Assembly: GCA_049578985.1 (NCBI GenBank)
Contig: JBAUMZ010000019.1
Coordinates: 19,290-83,289 of the forward strand
DNA from: TH5896 sp049578985
Lineage (GTDB): Archaea > Thermoproteota > Nitrososphaeria > Nitrososphaerales > Nitrososphaeraceae
Length of the DNA stretch: 64,000 nt
Reading direction: 5' to 3'
Every line of letters begins with the position of its first letter. Within the stretch, counting starts at the first letter, position 1. The notes below the pieces were generated by a model, which did not search any database, was not told the origin of the DNA, and saw nothing but the letters and a program-made list of their open reading frames with translations. This document shows, piece after piece, positions 17,383 through 25,962 of the stretch. Both the position numbers and the translations under genes were made by a program.

Positions 17383-18342
17383 TTGGAAAAGACTCTTTTA
17401 TATAGTGTAGGTGACAGGATGTTATCCAAACCGATAACCGTTTATAAAGACGTCAGTTGTATGAGTGTCCTTTCTAACCCTGTCGCTTGGAAGATTATGC
17501 AGTTGCTATCATCTGAACCAAAATATACTGCTCAAGTAGCAAGGGAGCTTAGGATATACGAACAAAGTGCCTATTACTACATGCAAAAACTACAGCGCAT
17601 AGGAGCGATCCAGCAATCTGGAACCAAAACAATCCGAGGGGGGACAGCACGCCTTTTCAAAACAGTCAACCCATCATATGGTTTAGAGATGGACTGGGGA
17701 GAGTCTTTGTTTAGCGTTCTGTCAAATAACAACCGGGAGGACTCAAGTAATTTGGTTTTCTTCAAGGAATTCATAAAAGATGATCTGTTTAACGGACTCA
17801 TTGTTGTAGGTGCTCCGGATCCACATGGTCCATACAAATCGTCCGCAAGAGATGGACATTATGCTATCCAGCTTGCATTTTCGCTAGGGAATTTGTGCAA
17901 TATCTCGGACGAATTCATAGTTAAACTGGATTCTGACGCAAGGGCAGAACGAGCCATTAATGGTCGTAACATCGTGAGTATAGGGGGCCCAGGGACAAAT
18001 ATTGTTACGGCAGAATTTAACAAATATCTTCCAATCCGGTTCAATGAATCAAACTTTTGGTCTGGGCTGGCCGCAGACACAGGGGAGTTGTATAATATGG
18101 ACAATCATGGTCTGATTGCCAAAATACGAAATCCTTATGATGAGAAATATACGGTGATCATAGTCGCAGGGGTAAGGTCTATTGGTACCAAGTCAGCCGT
18201 ATTGGGGCTGACAAATTTTGCGAGCCAAATTTTGAGAAATTATGCTGACGGACATGAGTGGGCCATTGTCGTGCAAGGCTTCGATATGAACGCTGATGGG
18301 AAAATCGACCACGTTGATGTACTTAAGGAGATTTGCAAATAG
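17383..18342 (+). CDS. HTH regulator fused to an S-layer-type C-terminal domain with a calcium-loop motif
   Basis: Residues 30-95 form an ArsR-like winged helix (WKIMQLLSSEPKYTAQVARELRIYEQSAYYYMQKLQRIGAI). Residues about 130-319 match the domain found at the C-terminus of archaeal S-layer-like proteins: VVGAPDPHGP, SIGGPGTNIVTAEFN (199-213), VIIVAGVRSIGTKSAVLGLTNF and the terminal EF-hand/dockerin-like loop DMNADGKIDHVDVL (301-314). There is no signal peptide or membrane helix, so the protein should be cytoplasmic. TTG 17383 fits a TATA box at 17350-17358. I infer a DNA-binding sensor that borrowed an S-layer fold; the ligand is unknown. Confidence 0.75.
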   Translation: MEKTLLYSVGDRMLSKPITVYKDVSCMSVLSNPVAWKIMQLLSSEPKYTAQVARELRIYEQSAYYYMQKLQRIGAIQQSGTKTIRGGTARLFKTVNPSYGLEMDWGESLFSVLSNNNREDSSNLVFFKEFIKDDLFNGLIVVGAPDPHGPYKSSARDGHYAIQLAFSLGNLCNISDEFIVKLDSDARAERAINGRNIVSIGGPGTNIVTAEFNKYLPIRFNESNFWSGLAADTGELYNMDNHGLIAKIRNPYDEKYTVIIVAGVRSIGTKSAVLGLTNFASQILRNYADGHEWAIVVQGFDMNADGKIDHVDVLKEICK

Positions 18343-18380
18343 GGATGAGGAATTTGAGTTCAGGCCCATTTTACTTGTCA

Positions 18381-18914
18381 CTACGCATTCGGAACTGACA
18401 CGGATGCAGATGATGGTGATGATGGTGATGATGACTTTGAGAGTTCCACGTGAACAAGGAGCCTATTCTCTTCCTCTTTCCTTACTATGTGTCCAGGCAA
18501 GTTAACAAATCTATCTCCTATCGAGACATGCCCGTGAACGACAATCTGCCTCGCTGTATAAGGTGATTTAGTATCTATCTTTCTCATAATCATAGTTTGA
18601 AGTCTTCTTTCCAACAAGTGCTCTATCTTCAAATTTAGGATATCATCCAATGATGCTGTTTCATCTATGAGACCAAGGCGGCCAAGGTACTTGAGAAGCT
18701 TTATCTCTTGTTGATGTCTACTCTCAGTTGGTAGGGCAAGCAGAGCCCTTGCTTGGTTTCTAAACCCCGCAACCTCGGTTTGAGCTTTCCATAATTCTCT
18801 CTTATTTCGGAGTCCATATGATCCAATGATATAGAGCTCCGCGCTAAGTTGATCAGATGTCCAAATTCTTCTGGGCCTGCTAAAGGTTTTCCTTGCCTTT
18901 CGAGGATCTCCCAT
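18381..18914 (-). CDS. rps4: 30S ribosomal protein S4
   Basis: Primary 16S rRNA-binding protein of the small subunit. Seen are the N-terminal MGDPRKARKTFSRPRRIW typical of archaeal S4 and the S4 RNA-binding domain RRLQTMIMRK...ARQIVVHGHVSIGDRFVNLPGHIV. It ends in a short Ser/Pro tail (SSSPSSPSSASVSV), encoded by tandem GAT/GGT-like triplets on the plus strand. ATG 18914. It follows rps13 after 25 bases, the usual archaeal order, but rps11, which usually comes next, is absent: the downstream neighbour is convergent. Confidence 0.96.
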   Translation of the reverse strand: MGDPRKARKTFSRPRRIWTSDQLSAELYIIGSYGLRNKRELWKAQTEVAGFRNQARALLALPTESRHQQEIKLLKYLGRLGLIDETASLDDILNLKIEHLLERRLQTMIMRKIDTKSPYTARQIVVHGHVSIGDRFVNLPGHIVRKEEENRLLVHVELSKSSSPSSPSSASVSVPNA

Positions 18915-18939
18915 TACTCATCTACCCTAAAATTCTCAG

Positions 18940-19416
18940 TCATTTCGAAGTGGAGGCAGGCGATGCTTTACCACTCTTCTTAACGCCAACTGCGCCCATC
19001 CTTCTCCCTGATGTTCTCGTGTGCTGTCCCCTGACCCTTAATCCAAACATGTGCCTGTAACCGCGCCAGCTCATCACGCTTTTCTCCCTATTTATATCAT
19101 TTGTGATAGTAAATTCTAGATCAGATGTGATAAGATGAGTGTCAGAACCTGTATCCATATCTGCCCGTCGATTGAGATACCACGAAGGCATCTTGATTTT
19201 TGATGGATTTCTAACCGCATCCTCAATCTCCTGTATTTCATTCTCTGTAAGATATCCAACTCTTATCGACGGACTGATGTTGAGCGATTGCAAAACTACT
19301 TGAGAATAGTTATAACCCAATCCTCTGATAGTACTAAGCGCGACAATAGACTTTTTGCTACCATCAATGTCTTTGCCTGCAATTCTTAGTATGTGTTTGT
19401 ATTCGCTACTCGACAA
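18940..19416 (-). CDS. rps13: 30S ribosomal protein S13
   Basis: Head protein of the small subunit that contacts tRNA and S19. The 158 residues show HILRIAGKDIDGSKKSIVALSTIRGLGYNYS, the helix-two-turn-helix PSIRVGYLTENEIQEIEDAV and the basic C-terminus WRGYRHMFGLRVRGQHTRTSGRR, as in archaeal/eukaryotic S13/S18. TTG at 19416 is the start, with homologous residues beginning within the first ten codons. First gene of an rps13-rps4 unit. Confidence 0.96.
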   Translation of the reverse strand: MSSSEYKHILRIAGKDIDGSKKSIVALSTIRGLGYNYSQVVLQSLNISPSIRVGYLTENEIQEIEDAVRNPSKIKMPSWYLNRRADMDTGSDTHLITSDLEFTITNDINREKSVMSWRGYRHMFGLRVRGQHTRTSGRRMGAVGVKKSGKASPASTSK

Positions 19417-19576
19417 GCACTGAATGCGTATTCGTTCCTAAATAAAAACCATGCTAAGATCCTAAAAATGCGCGCTGGGATTAGCCTTCTTGCGGCTCTG
19501 TAGAAGCTACATAGCCCCTTCTTGCATCGACTTTAAATACGGTACCCATGAACCTGTCAAATGATCTTTTAAACAA

Positions 19577-19598
19577 TTAGCTCGTAATCCCGAGCTAA
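19577..19598. promoter_or_regulatory. Perfect inverted repeat upstream of the ATPase/VWA cassette
   Basis: TTAGCTCG at 19577-19584 is repeated exactly in inverse at 19591-19598 with a 6-base spacer. It lies just upstream of a TATA-like element (taaata, 19611-19616) serving the gene at 19625, a usual place for an operator or activator site. The S13 gene is divergent, so the site could act on either. Confidence 0.45.
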
Positions 19599-19624
19599 TC
19601 AAGCGTTTCTTAAATACAAGCCAA

Positions 19625-21310
19625 TTGTATCTGAATTCGCGAATTGAATTGGATTCAAAGGAGAAAGTAAAGAAGGCTGTCCATCATTCCTACGCAACGG
19701 CACCTAATTACACCGAGATAATGGCTGGACTACCCGATAATTTTAAGCAGCTGAATAGGTTGCGGGATCTGTTAGAAATCAATTACAAATCCATTTCAGT
19801 TCAGGACCAGATGAGGAGAAATTTAGTTGCAAGATTAAAGAATGGCATTACGCCGTTCCCTGGGATAATTGGCTACGAATTAGATGTTCTTCCGTCTTTG
19901 ATTCGAGCTATATTGGCAGGACACGACGTTCTGTTAATCGGGGAGATTGGCCAAGCAAAGACTCGAATTGCAGAAAGTGTTGCGAAACACTTGCTTTCCC
20001 CTATCCCAGTCGTTGAAGGATCTGTTATGAACGATATTCCTACAAGTATCTTAGAAGATCACCTTGTGGCAATGCTCTCCGACGAAGAGATCCTAAAAAC
20101 GAGCCCTGATTTTGATGTCTCAACTGAGTGCGAGAAGACGATAAGAAATAACAAGATGGACACTCGCATAAAATGGGTGGAAGGTATCCATCGCTACCGA
20201 TACTTTCTCGCTACTCCTGACGTCTCAGTTAAGGATTTGGTAGGACAGGTGGATGTAATGAGGATCGCTAAGAAAGGCATTGAAATCTATGACATCGAAT
20301 CGTACACTCCAGGCTATCTACTTCAAGCGCACCATGGTATGATGTGCATAGATGAGCTTCCTGTACTAGATCCCAGAAAGCAGGTGGCGCTGCTCAGCGT
20401 ATTACAGGAAGGAAAGTTTACAACGGGATCATATCCAATTACGTTTAGACCAGACATCAGCATTTTTGCAACGGCAAATCCGACCGATTATACTCATTCG
20501 GGCAGGATAATTGAACCCCTTTCCGATCGTCTGAGAAGCCATATAAAGACACACTATCCAGTTAGCTTGGAGGACGAGATCATGATTATACTACAGGAGA
20601 CGCGAGGCTTAAATTCATCAAAGGTTTTTATTCCTATATTCATTCTGAGAACTCTAGCTACAATAGTACATCATGCCAGATCTAGAAACGAGATAAATCA
20701 GGAGAAAGGGGTAAGCGTTAGGATGGGCGTGCACTCTATGGAGTTACTCATTAGCGAATCGGAAAGAAGCAGATCGCTTTTCCATGCTGTGACTAGTGTG
20801 CCCAGATACTGCGACTTTGGCAGTATTCTTCAAGCAGTAAAGTTTGAACTTTCCGAATTAGACGACAGCTTTGAATCGAGGTCAAAGCTGTTAGGGAAGC
20901 TTATCGAAGAAGCATTAAGAACAGTTTCGCTAGATTATTTGGATATCGTTGATTCAAACGAGCTTCAACTCATACGTAAGGATTTTTCCAAAGACAGCAG
21001 ATTTAACGTGTCGCAAAAAATGTTAGGCATTGATCCTTCTTCAACGGGTGACTATCAAGCCCAACTTAAAAAGTTCCCGCATCTGGAACAGTTAGTGGTT
21101 AAGACTATCGATCGGATTTTAAATGAACAGGATGAGATCATAGAAAGGCTGAAAAAACATGATGTGAACAGCCATTTCGTTTCAATTCCTCCTAAAGTCG
21201 ATGGGGAGCTTATGGCCTCGGTTACTGAATTAGTGTTGGAAGGCTTGACATGGACTCAACCGGTCGTACTAGAGAAGAAGAGCGAGAGTGAATTTGGATT
21301 ACGAGATTAA
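19625..21310 (+). CDS. MoxR/magnesium-chelatase-like AAA+ ATPase (cassette gene 1)
   Basis: 561 residues. The AAA+ core has Walker A GEIGQAKT (106-113, with Ala in place of the last Gly), Walker B MCIDEL with D243-E244, sensor 1 FATANPTDY, and the arginine-finger region EPLSDRLRSH; its closest look is to ChlI/BchI-type chelatase ATPases and MoxR. About 220 extra C-terminal residues are helical with no recognised domain. The start may be TTG 19625 or a TTG at 19649. Its stop overlaps the following VWA gene, so the pair are co-translated. MoxR-VWA pairs typically remodel or insert metals into partner enzymes; the client is unknown here. Confidence 0.82.
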   Translation: MYLNSRIELDSKEKVKKAVHHSYATAPNYTEIMAGLPDNFKQLNRLRDLLEINYKSISVQDQMRRNLVARLKNGITPFPGIIGYELDVLPSLIRAILAGHDVLLIGEIGQAKTRIAESVAKHLLSPIPVVEGSVMNDIPTSILEDHLVAMLSDEEILKTSPDFDVSTECEKTIRNNKMDTRIKWVEGIHRYRYFLATPDVSVKDLVGQVDVMRIAKKGIEIYDIESYTPGYLLQAHHGMMCIDELPVLDPRKQVALLSVLQEGKFTTGSYPITFRPDISIFATANPTDYTHSGRIIEPLSDRLRSHIKTHYPVSLEDEIMIILQETRGLNSSKVFIPIFILRTLATIVHHARSRNEINQEKGVSVRMGVHSMELLISESERSRSLFHAVTSVPRYCDFGSILQAVKFELSELDDSFESRSKLLGKLIEEALRTVSLDYLDIVDSNELQLIRKDFSKDSRFNVSQKMLGIDPSSTGDYQAQLKKFPHLEQLVVKTIDRILNEQDEIIERLKKHDVNSHFVSIPPKVDGELMASVTELVLEGLTWTQPVVLEKKSESEFGLRD

Positions 21311-21311
21311 A

Positions 21312-22715
21312 ATGAACGATTCTGAAAAAAGTTACTTTTTTCAACTCTTTCATCTGGGCAGTGATTCCAGAAAATCGAAATTCTCAGAGAATATTGATAA
21401 TAAGCCTCAAACAGAGATCGATCTCTTGTTGAGTATAGTTGGAAGAGAAGCGTTACGAGAAAAGAGACCCAATCTCCAAGAATTAGATCAAATAATAAAA
21501 GGTCTTATAGAACAAGAAAATACCGGTAAGGAATCTACAAATGGAGTAGATACTGATGATGCTGATGATGGTGGTGGTGGTGGTGGTGGTGGACAGGAAG
21601 AGGAAAGATCTCGTGACCGGAGCACGCCCTTTTCAATCGTTAGAATGCTTCTTCAGGAAGGATATTTAAGAGACGATGAAAAGTGGCTTACCTGGAAAGG
21701 ATTTTCTAAGATTGGTAATTTGATTCTGGATGACGTGATGAAGGCACTGAAGTTGGGCGAGGTAGGAGCCCATAGTACAAATAACATAGGGGTAGGATCA
21801 GTGGTATTGGATACCACTCGGAAATTTGAAGATGGAGATGACATGCGGCTGGTCAATATACCATTATCGTTACTAAACTGCGTTCTCCGAACTCAAAAAG
21901 AGTTTAGCAGAATAGATATTCCGTTACAATTGAAAAGGGATGACTTGGAGGAGTATGAGACCTTATACGATGTCCGAGCCAGTGTAGTATACTGCATCGA
22001 CTTGAGCTCGACTATGAAGTATTCTAGAATGTTTGGGGATTTAAGCAGGATCGAAGCGGCCAAGAAGGCCTTGTGGAGCTTAGTGATGCTTAACAAGAAG
22101 TACTTCCCTAATGATTCCGTTTACGTCGTAGGCTTTGGTTCGCTCGCATCTAATGTAAAAATTTCGGATATTCCATATCTAAAAACATTCGATGCAGGTT
22201 CAGATTTCTTGCATTACACGAATTATCAAGCGGCCTTTAGACTATCAAAGAGAGTATTGCTCAAGGAAGGCTCTGCAAATAAACGAATTATTCTCGTGAC
22301 TGATGGTCATCCAAGTGCTTGCTTTATGGATGACGCAAAGCAGCAAGAAAGGATCTTAAAAAGCAGGCCGTATTCGCATTTTTATCAGCCTGATGCTTCG
22401 AGCTTGGATAGCGCTCAAGCCGATTATGACATGAGACTGGATATTTCAGCGGGAAATCTAGTTTATCTCTGCTATCGCTATAGGCAGGTTGATAGTTACA
22501 TTGCTGAACAAACTATGCTTGAGGCGGAGAAGTGTCATGAGAAAGGGATATACATTGATACACTAATGATCAGTGAAGAAGACTCACTTTTGGGATTTGT
22601 CAACAATATGGAAAGACGAGTTAAAGGACGATCATACTATGTGAGCCCTGACGCCTTAGAGACTACCCTGCTTAGTGATTTCATAAGGAACAAGCAGACC
22701 ATTTTGCGTGCCTAA
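21312..22715 (+). CDS. VWA-domain protein with Gly-rich linker (cassette gene 2)
   Basis: Partner of the preceding ATPase. A von Willebrand A domain occupies the second half: MIDAS motif DLSST, then VTDGHPSA carrying the third MIDAS Asp. The first half is acidic and contains a run of eight glycines encoded by GGT repeats after DTDDADD, a flexible hinge like that of chelatase D subunits. ATG 21312 is preferred; GTG 21288 is in frame and overlaps the upstream stop. About 467 residues. Pairing and order resemble ChlI-ChlD, but no chelatase large subunit is nearby. Confidence 0.82.
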   Translation: MNDSEKSYFFQLFHLGSDSRKSKFSENIDNKPQTEIDLLLSIVGREALREKRPNLQELDQIIKGLIEQENTGKESTNGVDTDDADDGGGGGGGGQEEERSRDRSTPFSIVRMLLQEGYLRDDEKWLTWKGFSKIGNLILDDVMKALKLGEVGAHSTNNIGVGSVVLDTTRKFEDGDDMRLVNIPLSLLNCVLRTQKEFSRIDIPLQLKRDDLEEYETLYDVRASVVYCIDLSSTMKYSRMFGDLSRIEAAKKALWSLVMLNKKYFPNDSVYVVGFGSLASNVKISDIPYLKTFDAGSDFLHYTNYQAAFRLSKRVLLKEGSANKRIILVTDGHPSACFMDDAKQQERILKSRPYSHFYQPDASSLDSAQADYDMRLDISAGNLVYLCYRYRQVDSYIAEQTMLEAEKCHEKGIYIDTLMISEEDSLLGFVNNMERRVKGRSYYVSPDALETTLLSDFIRNKQTILRA

Positions 22716-22778
22716 CTCTTAAATTTGTAATATACCTTTTTAAGTCTACTAGACCGAACCAGATATCGGTGTTTATCA

Positions 22779-23588
22779 TTGAGTCAACCATCGTCACCTG
22801 TATATTTGGATTGGAACGACGCGTTGCCCGTTCTGAAAAAGGCCTATGATTTAGGGCTATTTACCATGATTATAGGGCCAAAAGGAACAGGCAAGACCAC
22901 CCTGGTTAGAGCATTTGGTGCACAGATTAGCAGAACATTGTATCCCGTTAATTTTAGCTTAAGAACTCGAGAGTCTCATCTTATCGGAACCAAGACCCTT
23001 GAAAATGGTGGAGTGGGATTTGTAGATGGAATTCTTGTTGAATCCATGAAGCTTGGGGGGCTCCTGTATCTTGATGAGCTGAACGCTGCCGAAGCAGACG
23101 TGCTTTTGCGACTGGATGAAGCTCTCGATGATAGGAGACAAGTAGTGTTGAAGGAGTCTGAAGGTCAGACAATAACTGCGTCAAAAGGATGGACGGTTAT
23201 TGCTACAATCAATCCACTGTCCCACGTAGGAACCAAGGAACTGCCACCACAACTGCTCAGTAGATTTCCTGTTCGTCTCAGGTTGGAATACCCTCCAGAA
23301 GAGGTAGAAGTAGCCATAATAAGAAGACATACTTTGGTTGAGGACTCTGCTTTAGCATCCGTAAGAATGGGCGTTAAACTAGCCAACAAACTTCGTGAAG
23401 CAGCCGCTGTTGAAGAGCTATACTATAGCCCAAGTATGAGAGAGACTATTGCTTTCTCCAAGCTAATAGAATCAGGAAGTGAAGCAAAGCACGCGGCGCA
23501 ATTGGTATTCGCGAACGTCTATGGTCAATGGGGAGATGTCGAGTATCGAAAGGTAATGGATATGATTACTTCTATTTTTGGAAACTAG
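22779..23588 (+). CDS. CbbQ/NorQ/GvpN-type AAA+ ATPase (cassette gene 3)
   Basis: 269 residues, a compact AAA_5 ATPase. Walker A is GPKGTGKTT (33-41), Walker B LLYLDELNAA, sensor 1 VIATINPLSHVGTKELPPQLLSRF and the arginine finger follows; PVNFSLRTRESHLIGT is the pore-loop side typical of the CbbQ/NorQ branch. These act with a VWA partner (CbbO/NorD) as activators of metalloenzymes such as Rubisco or NO reductase. TTG at 22779. It is 63 bases after gene 2 and 47 before the second VWA gene. Confidence 0.87.
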   Translation: MSQPSSPVYLDWNDALPVLKKAYDLGLFTMIIGPKGTGKTTLVRAFGAQISRTLYPVNFSLRTRESHLIGTKTLENGGVGFVDGILVESMKLGGLLYLDELNAAEADVLLRLDEALDDRRQVVLKESEGQTITASKGWTVIATINPLSHVGTKELPPQLLSRFPVRLRLEYPPEEVEVAIIRRHTLVEDSALASVRMGVKLANKLREAAAVEELYYSPSMRETIAFSKLIESGSEAKHAAQLVFANVYGQWGDVEYRKVMDMITSIFGN

Positions 23589-23635
23589 ATAGGTTTTTGA
23601 GTAGTGTTTCAGAATACAAGTACTAGATACTAGAC

Positions 23636-25228
23636 TTGAGCCACCTTTCTTCTTTTGAGGGCTTGACGGTTAGAGATGATGTTCTCATAGAAATAGCCAC
23701 TTTTCTGTCACGCAGATGGTCTGACAAACCTAAAGCGCTTGTTACGTTCACAGAAGAGACAAATCCTAAGACGAGTCCTGATAAGAACCAAATTGCTCTT
23801 CCGCACCTTCGTGGCTATGCTGGAAATCGATTTCAAAAATATCGTCAGTGGCGTGTATCTTTGTGGTACGAATCGATGAGACTAAAGTATTCAACTAAGG
23901 TCCTCAGTTACGACCATGCATTTGGATTCGTGTTTAATGCACTCGAAAAAAAACGAATAGAATCGATAGGCCTTGATGAATGGAAGGGTATGATGGATGA
24001 AATAATATTTGACGAAGGAATTTCATGGTTAAATAGACCGCTCCTCAATTCGTTATACGGTGTCCAAAAGTTACTAGAGGGTTTCGGGCAACTATTCTTG
24101 ACTGGTTATATTAAAGGCGAGCTTTTCTCCTCCGAATATTATAAAGTGGCTAAAGCAGTCGAATTAGCTACGTCGGTCGTGCAGGAAGCTCTTGCCTCCA
24201 ATTATCAGACAAGATGGATAGAAGAGCAAGTTCCGCGGATAATCAAGATCTTGGAGGTCGATCCTTTGGTCTTGGTGCCCATATCAGCCATACGTTCAAG
24301 GTTTGGAATTTCCATGAGTGAATCGGAATTATCTAGACAGATCGAAAAAATAGTTAGGAAAAAGCGAACAAAAGCGGAGACCATTGAGAAGAGCGTCGAC
24401 ACCATAGTACACGGCACATATATCCTTCCCGAATATGAGACCTTAGTTCGAGAGAGCAAGAGGCATGAGAATGAAGGGTACGAGAATTTGGAAAATTTGG
24501 GAATAAGCATTCCACATCGTTTGGATGTCAACGAGAGCCAAGTTTACGACACTGATCTTATCCATAAGACAAAGGCGAAGTTTAGGGAGTGGCGCACAGG
24601 CTGGATCGAAAGACACGATCGATTGGGAGACGAATTTGATTCAGAAGCATATCTAGAATTTATACCCACACCATTCATTGTGGATCTGAAGCTTGCAATT
24701 AAGACCAGAGTAATGATTCTCTTAGATCACTCCAGTAGCATTCAGGAAGTGGAGCTGAAATATAAACAAGTCACCAATGCTCTCTGCGAAGCCCTTTCCT
24801 TTTTGGGAGTAAGATTCGCCGTATATGCATTTAGTACTGAAGGTAAGCGAGTGAAATGTTGGTTGATAAAGCCACCGAACTATCGGTGGTCTGCAATTTG
24901 TACCAAGAGGTTGGCGCAGATAAGGGCGAGCGGGGGGACGCCCCTTGCGGAGATCTACGGTTTGCTCGAGCCAATTGTAAGGTCTTTCAAACCCGAAATC
25001 TTTTTTACCTTAACTGATGGCGAACCTTCTGACACTGAAGCGGTTCGGCATATGGTGTTATCCTTTCGGAAAATTGGCAGTCACATGGTTGCTCTTGGTT
25101 TGGGGAGAAATCTAGATGAAGCTATTGCGATCGGTCAAAATCTAAGGTATCTAGATTATGAAAAGAGCCTGGCCGTGAGTAAATTAGAAGATATTCCAAA
25201 AAAAGTCATAGGATTATTGAAAAACTGA
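23636..25228 (+). CDS. CbbO/NorD-like VWA protein (cassette gene 4)
   Basis: 530 residues. The C-terminal VWA domain has a complete MIDAS: DHSSS (364-368), the SGGTPL threonine and TDGEPSD. The N-terminal 340 residues are helical and lack recognisable domains, as in CbbO/NorD partners of CbbQ-type ATPases. The start is TTG 23636, directly after a stretch with no better candidate. It completes two ATPase/VWA pairs in tandem; the two VWA proteins are dissimilar outside the MIDAS region, so this is not a recent tandem duplication. Confidence 0.82.
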   Translation: MSHLSSFEGLTVRDDVLIEIATFLSRRWSDKPKALVTFTEETNPKTSPDKNQIALPHLRGYAGNRFQKYRQWRVSLWYESMRLKYSTKVLSYDHAFGFVFNALEKKRIESIGLDEWKGMMDEIIFDEGISWLNRPLLNSLYGVQKLLEGFGQLFLTGYIKGELFSSEYYKVAKAVELATSVVQEALASNYQTRWIEEQVPRIIKILEVDPLVLVPISAIRSRFGISMSESELSRQIEKIVRKKRTKAETIEKSVDTIVHGTYILPEYETLVRESKRHENEGYENLENLGISIPHRLDVNESQVYDTDLIHKTKAKFREWRTGWIERHDRLGDEFDSEAYLEFIPTPFIVDLKLAIKTRVMILLDHSSSIQEVELKYKQVTNALCEALSFLGVRFAVYAFSTEGKRVKCWLIKPPNYRWSAICTKRLAQIRASGGTPLAEIYGLLEPIVRSFKPEIFFTLTDGEPSDTEAVRHMVLSFRKIGSHMVALGLGRNLDEAIAIGQNLRYLDYEKSLAVSKLEDIPKKVIGLLKN

Positions 25229-25289
25229 TCTCCTTCCGAGGCCGTTCTGTTTTGAAGTATCTCGCTCGAAATGTCTTGTGCAAACTTAA

Positions 25290-25955
25290 CTATTTTATTA
25301 ACCTTGGAGATTCATTCCTAATCTTTGCCCAGTCAGAAAGAAACGCGTCCAACCCTTTTTCTGTAAGCGGATGTTTCATCATCTTGCCAAGAATATCGGG
25401 CGGAAGCGTAACGACGTCTGCTCCAATTTCTGCAGCCTGGATAACGTGATAGGGGTGACGTATGCTAGCCACTAAAACCTGCGTCTTGAGCTGATAGTTT
25501 CCGAAAATGCTTACTATACTTCTTACAATTGCCATTCCATCATGTCCGATATCGTCGAGTCTGCCAATGAACGGACTTACATATGTAGCCCCTGCTTTGG
25601 CTGCCAGGAGTGCTTGATTGGCTGAAAACACTAACGTAACATTCGTAGAGATCCCTTCGCCAGATAGGGTCCTCAAGGCTTTCAAACCTTCAGGGATCAT
25701 TGGGATTTTTACTACAACGTTCTGCCCATATTTCTTTAGGTAATGAGCTTCTTCAATCATTTGCCCTGACTCTGTCCCTATCACCTCCAGACTTACAGGA
25801 CCGTTCACCGTGTCTACTATTGTCTTCATTATTTCTTCCGGTGAACCGTGTTCCTTTGACAGCAGTGTTGGGTTCGTTGTAATTCCATCCAACACACCCA
25901 TGTCATTGTACTTTCTTATTGAATCAATATTCGCTGTGTCTAAAAAAATCTTCAT
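25290..25955 (-). CDS. tal: Transaldolase/fructose-6-phosphate aldolase-like protein
   Basis: Small transaldolase (221 residues) of the TalC/FSA type. FLDTANIDSIRKYNDMGVLDGITTNPTLL is the family N-terminus, VVVKIPMIPEGLKAL carries the Schiff-base lysine, NVTLVFSANQALLAAKAGATYVSPFIGRLDD follows. Such proteins in archaea may act as transaldolase in the non-oxidative pentose phosphate pathway or as F6P aldolase; context with transketolase favours the former. ATG 25955, seven bases after the transketolase C-subunit gene: operon. Confidence 0.92.
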   Translation of the reverse strand: MKIFLDTANIDSIRKYNDMGVLDGITTNPTLLSKEHGSPEEIMKTIVDTVNGPVSLEVIGTESGQMIEEAHYLKKYGQNVVVKIPMIPEGLKALRTLSGEGISTNVTLVFSANQALLAAKAGATYVSPFIGRLDDIGHDGMAIVRSIVSIFGNYQLKTQVLVASIRHPYHVIQAAEIGADVVTLPPDILGKMMKHPLTEKGLDAFLSDWAKIRNESPRLIK

Positions 25956-25962
25956 TGACTCT

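Noticed and set aside
21560..21592. GGT tandem repeat as a possible sequencing error or frameshift
   Set aside because: The frame is intact on both sides and Gly/Asp-rich hinges are usual in chelatase-D-like VWA proteins.
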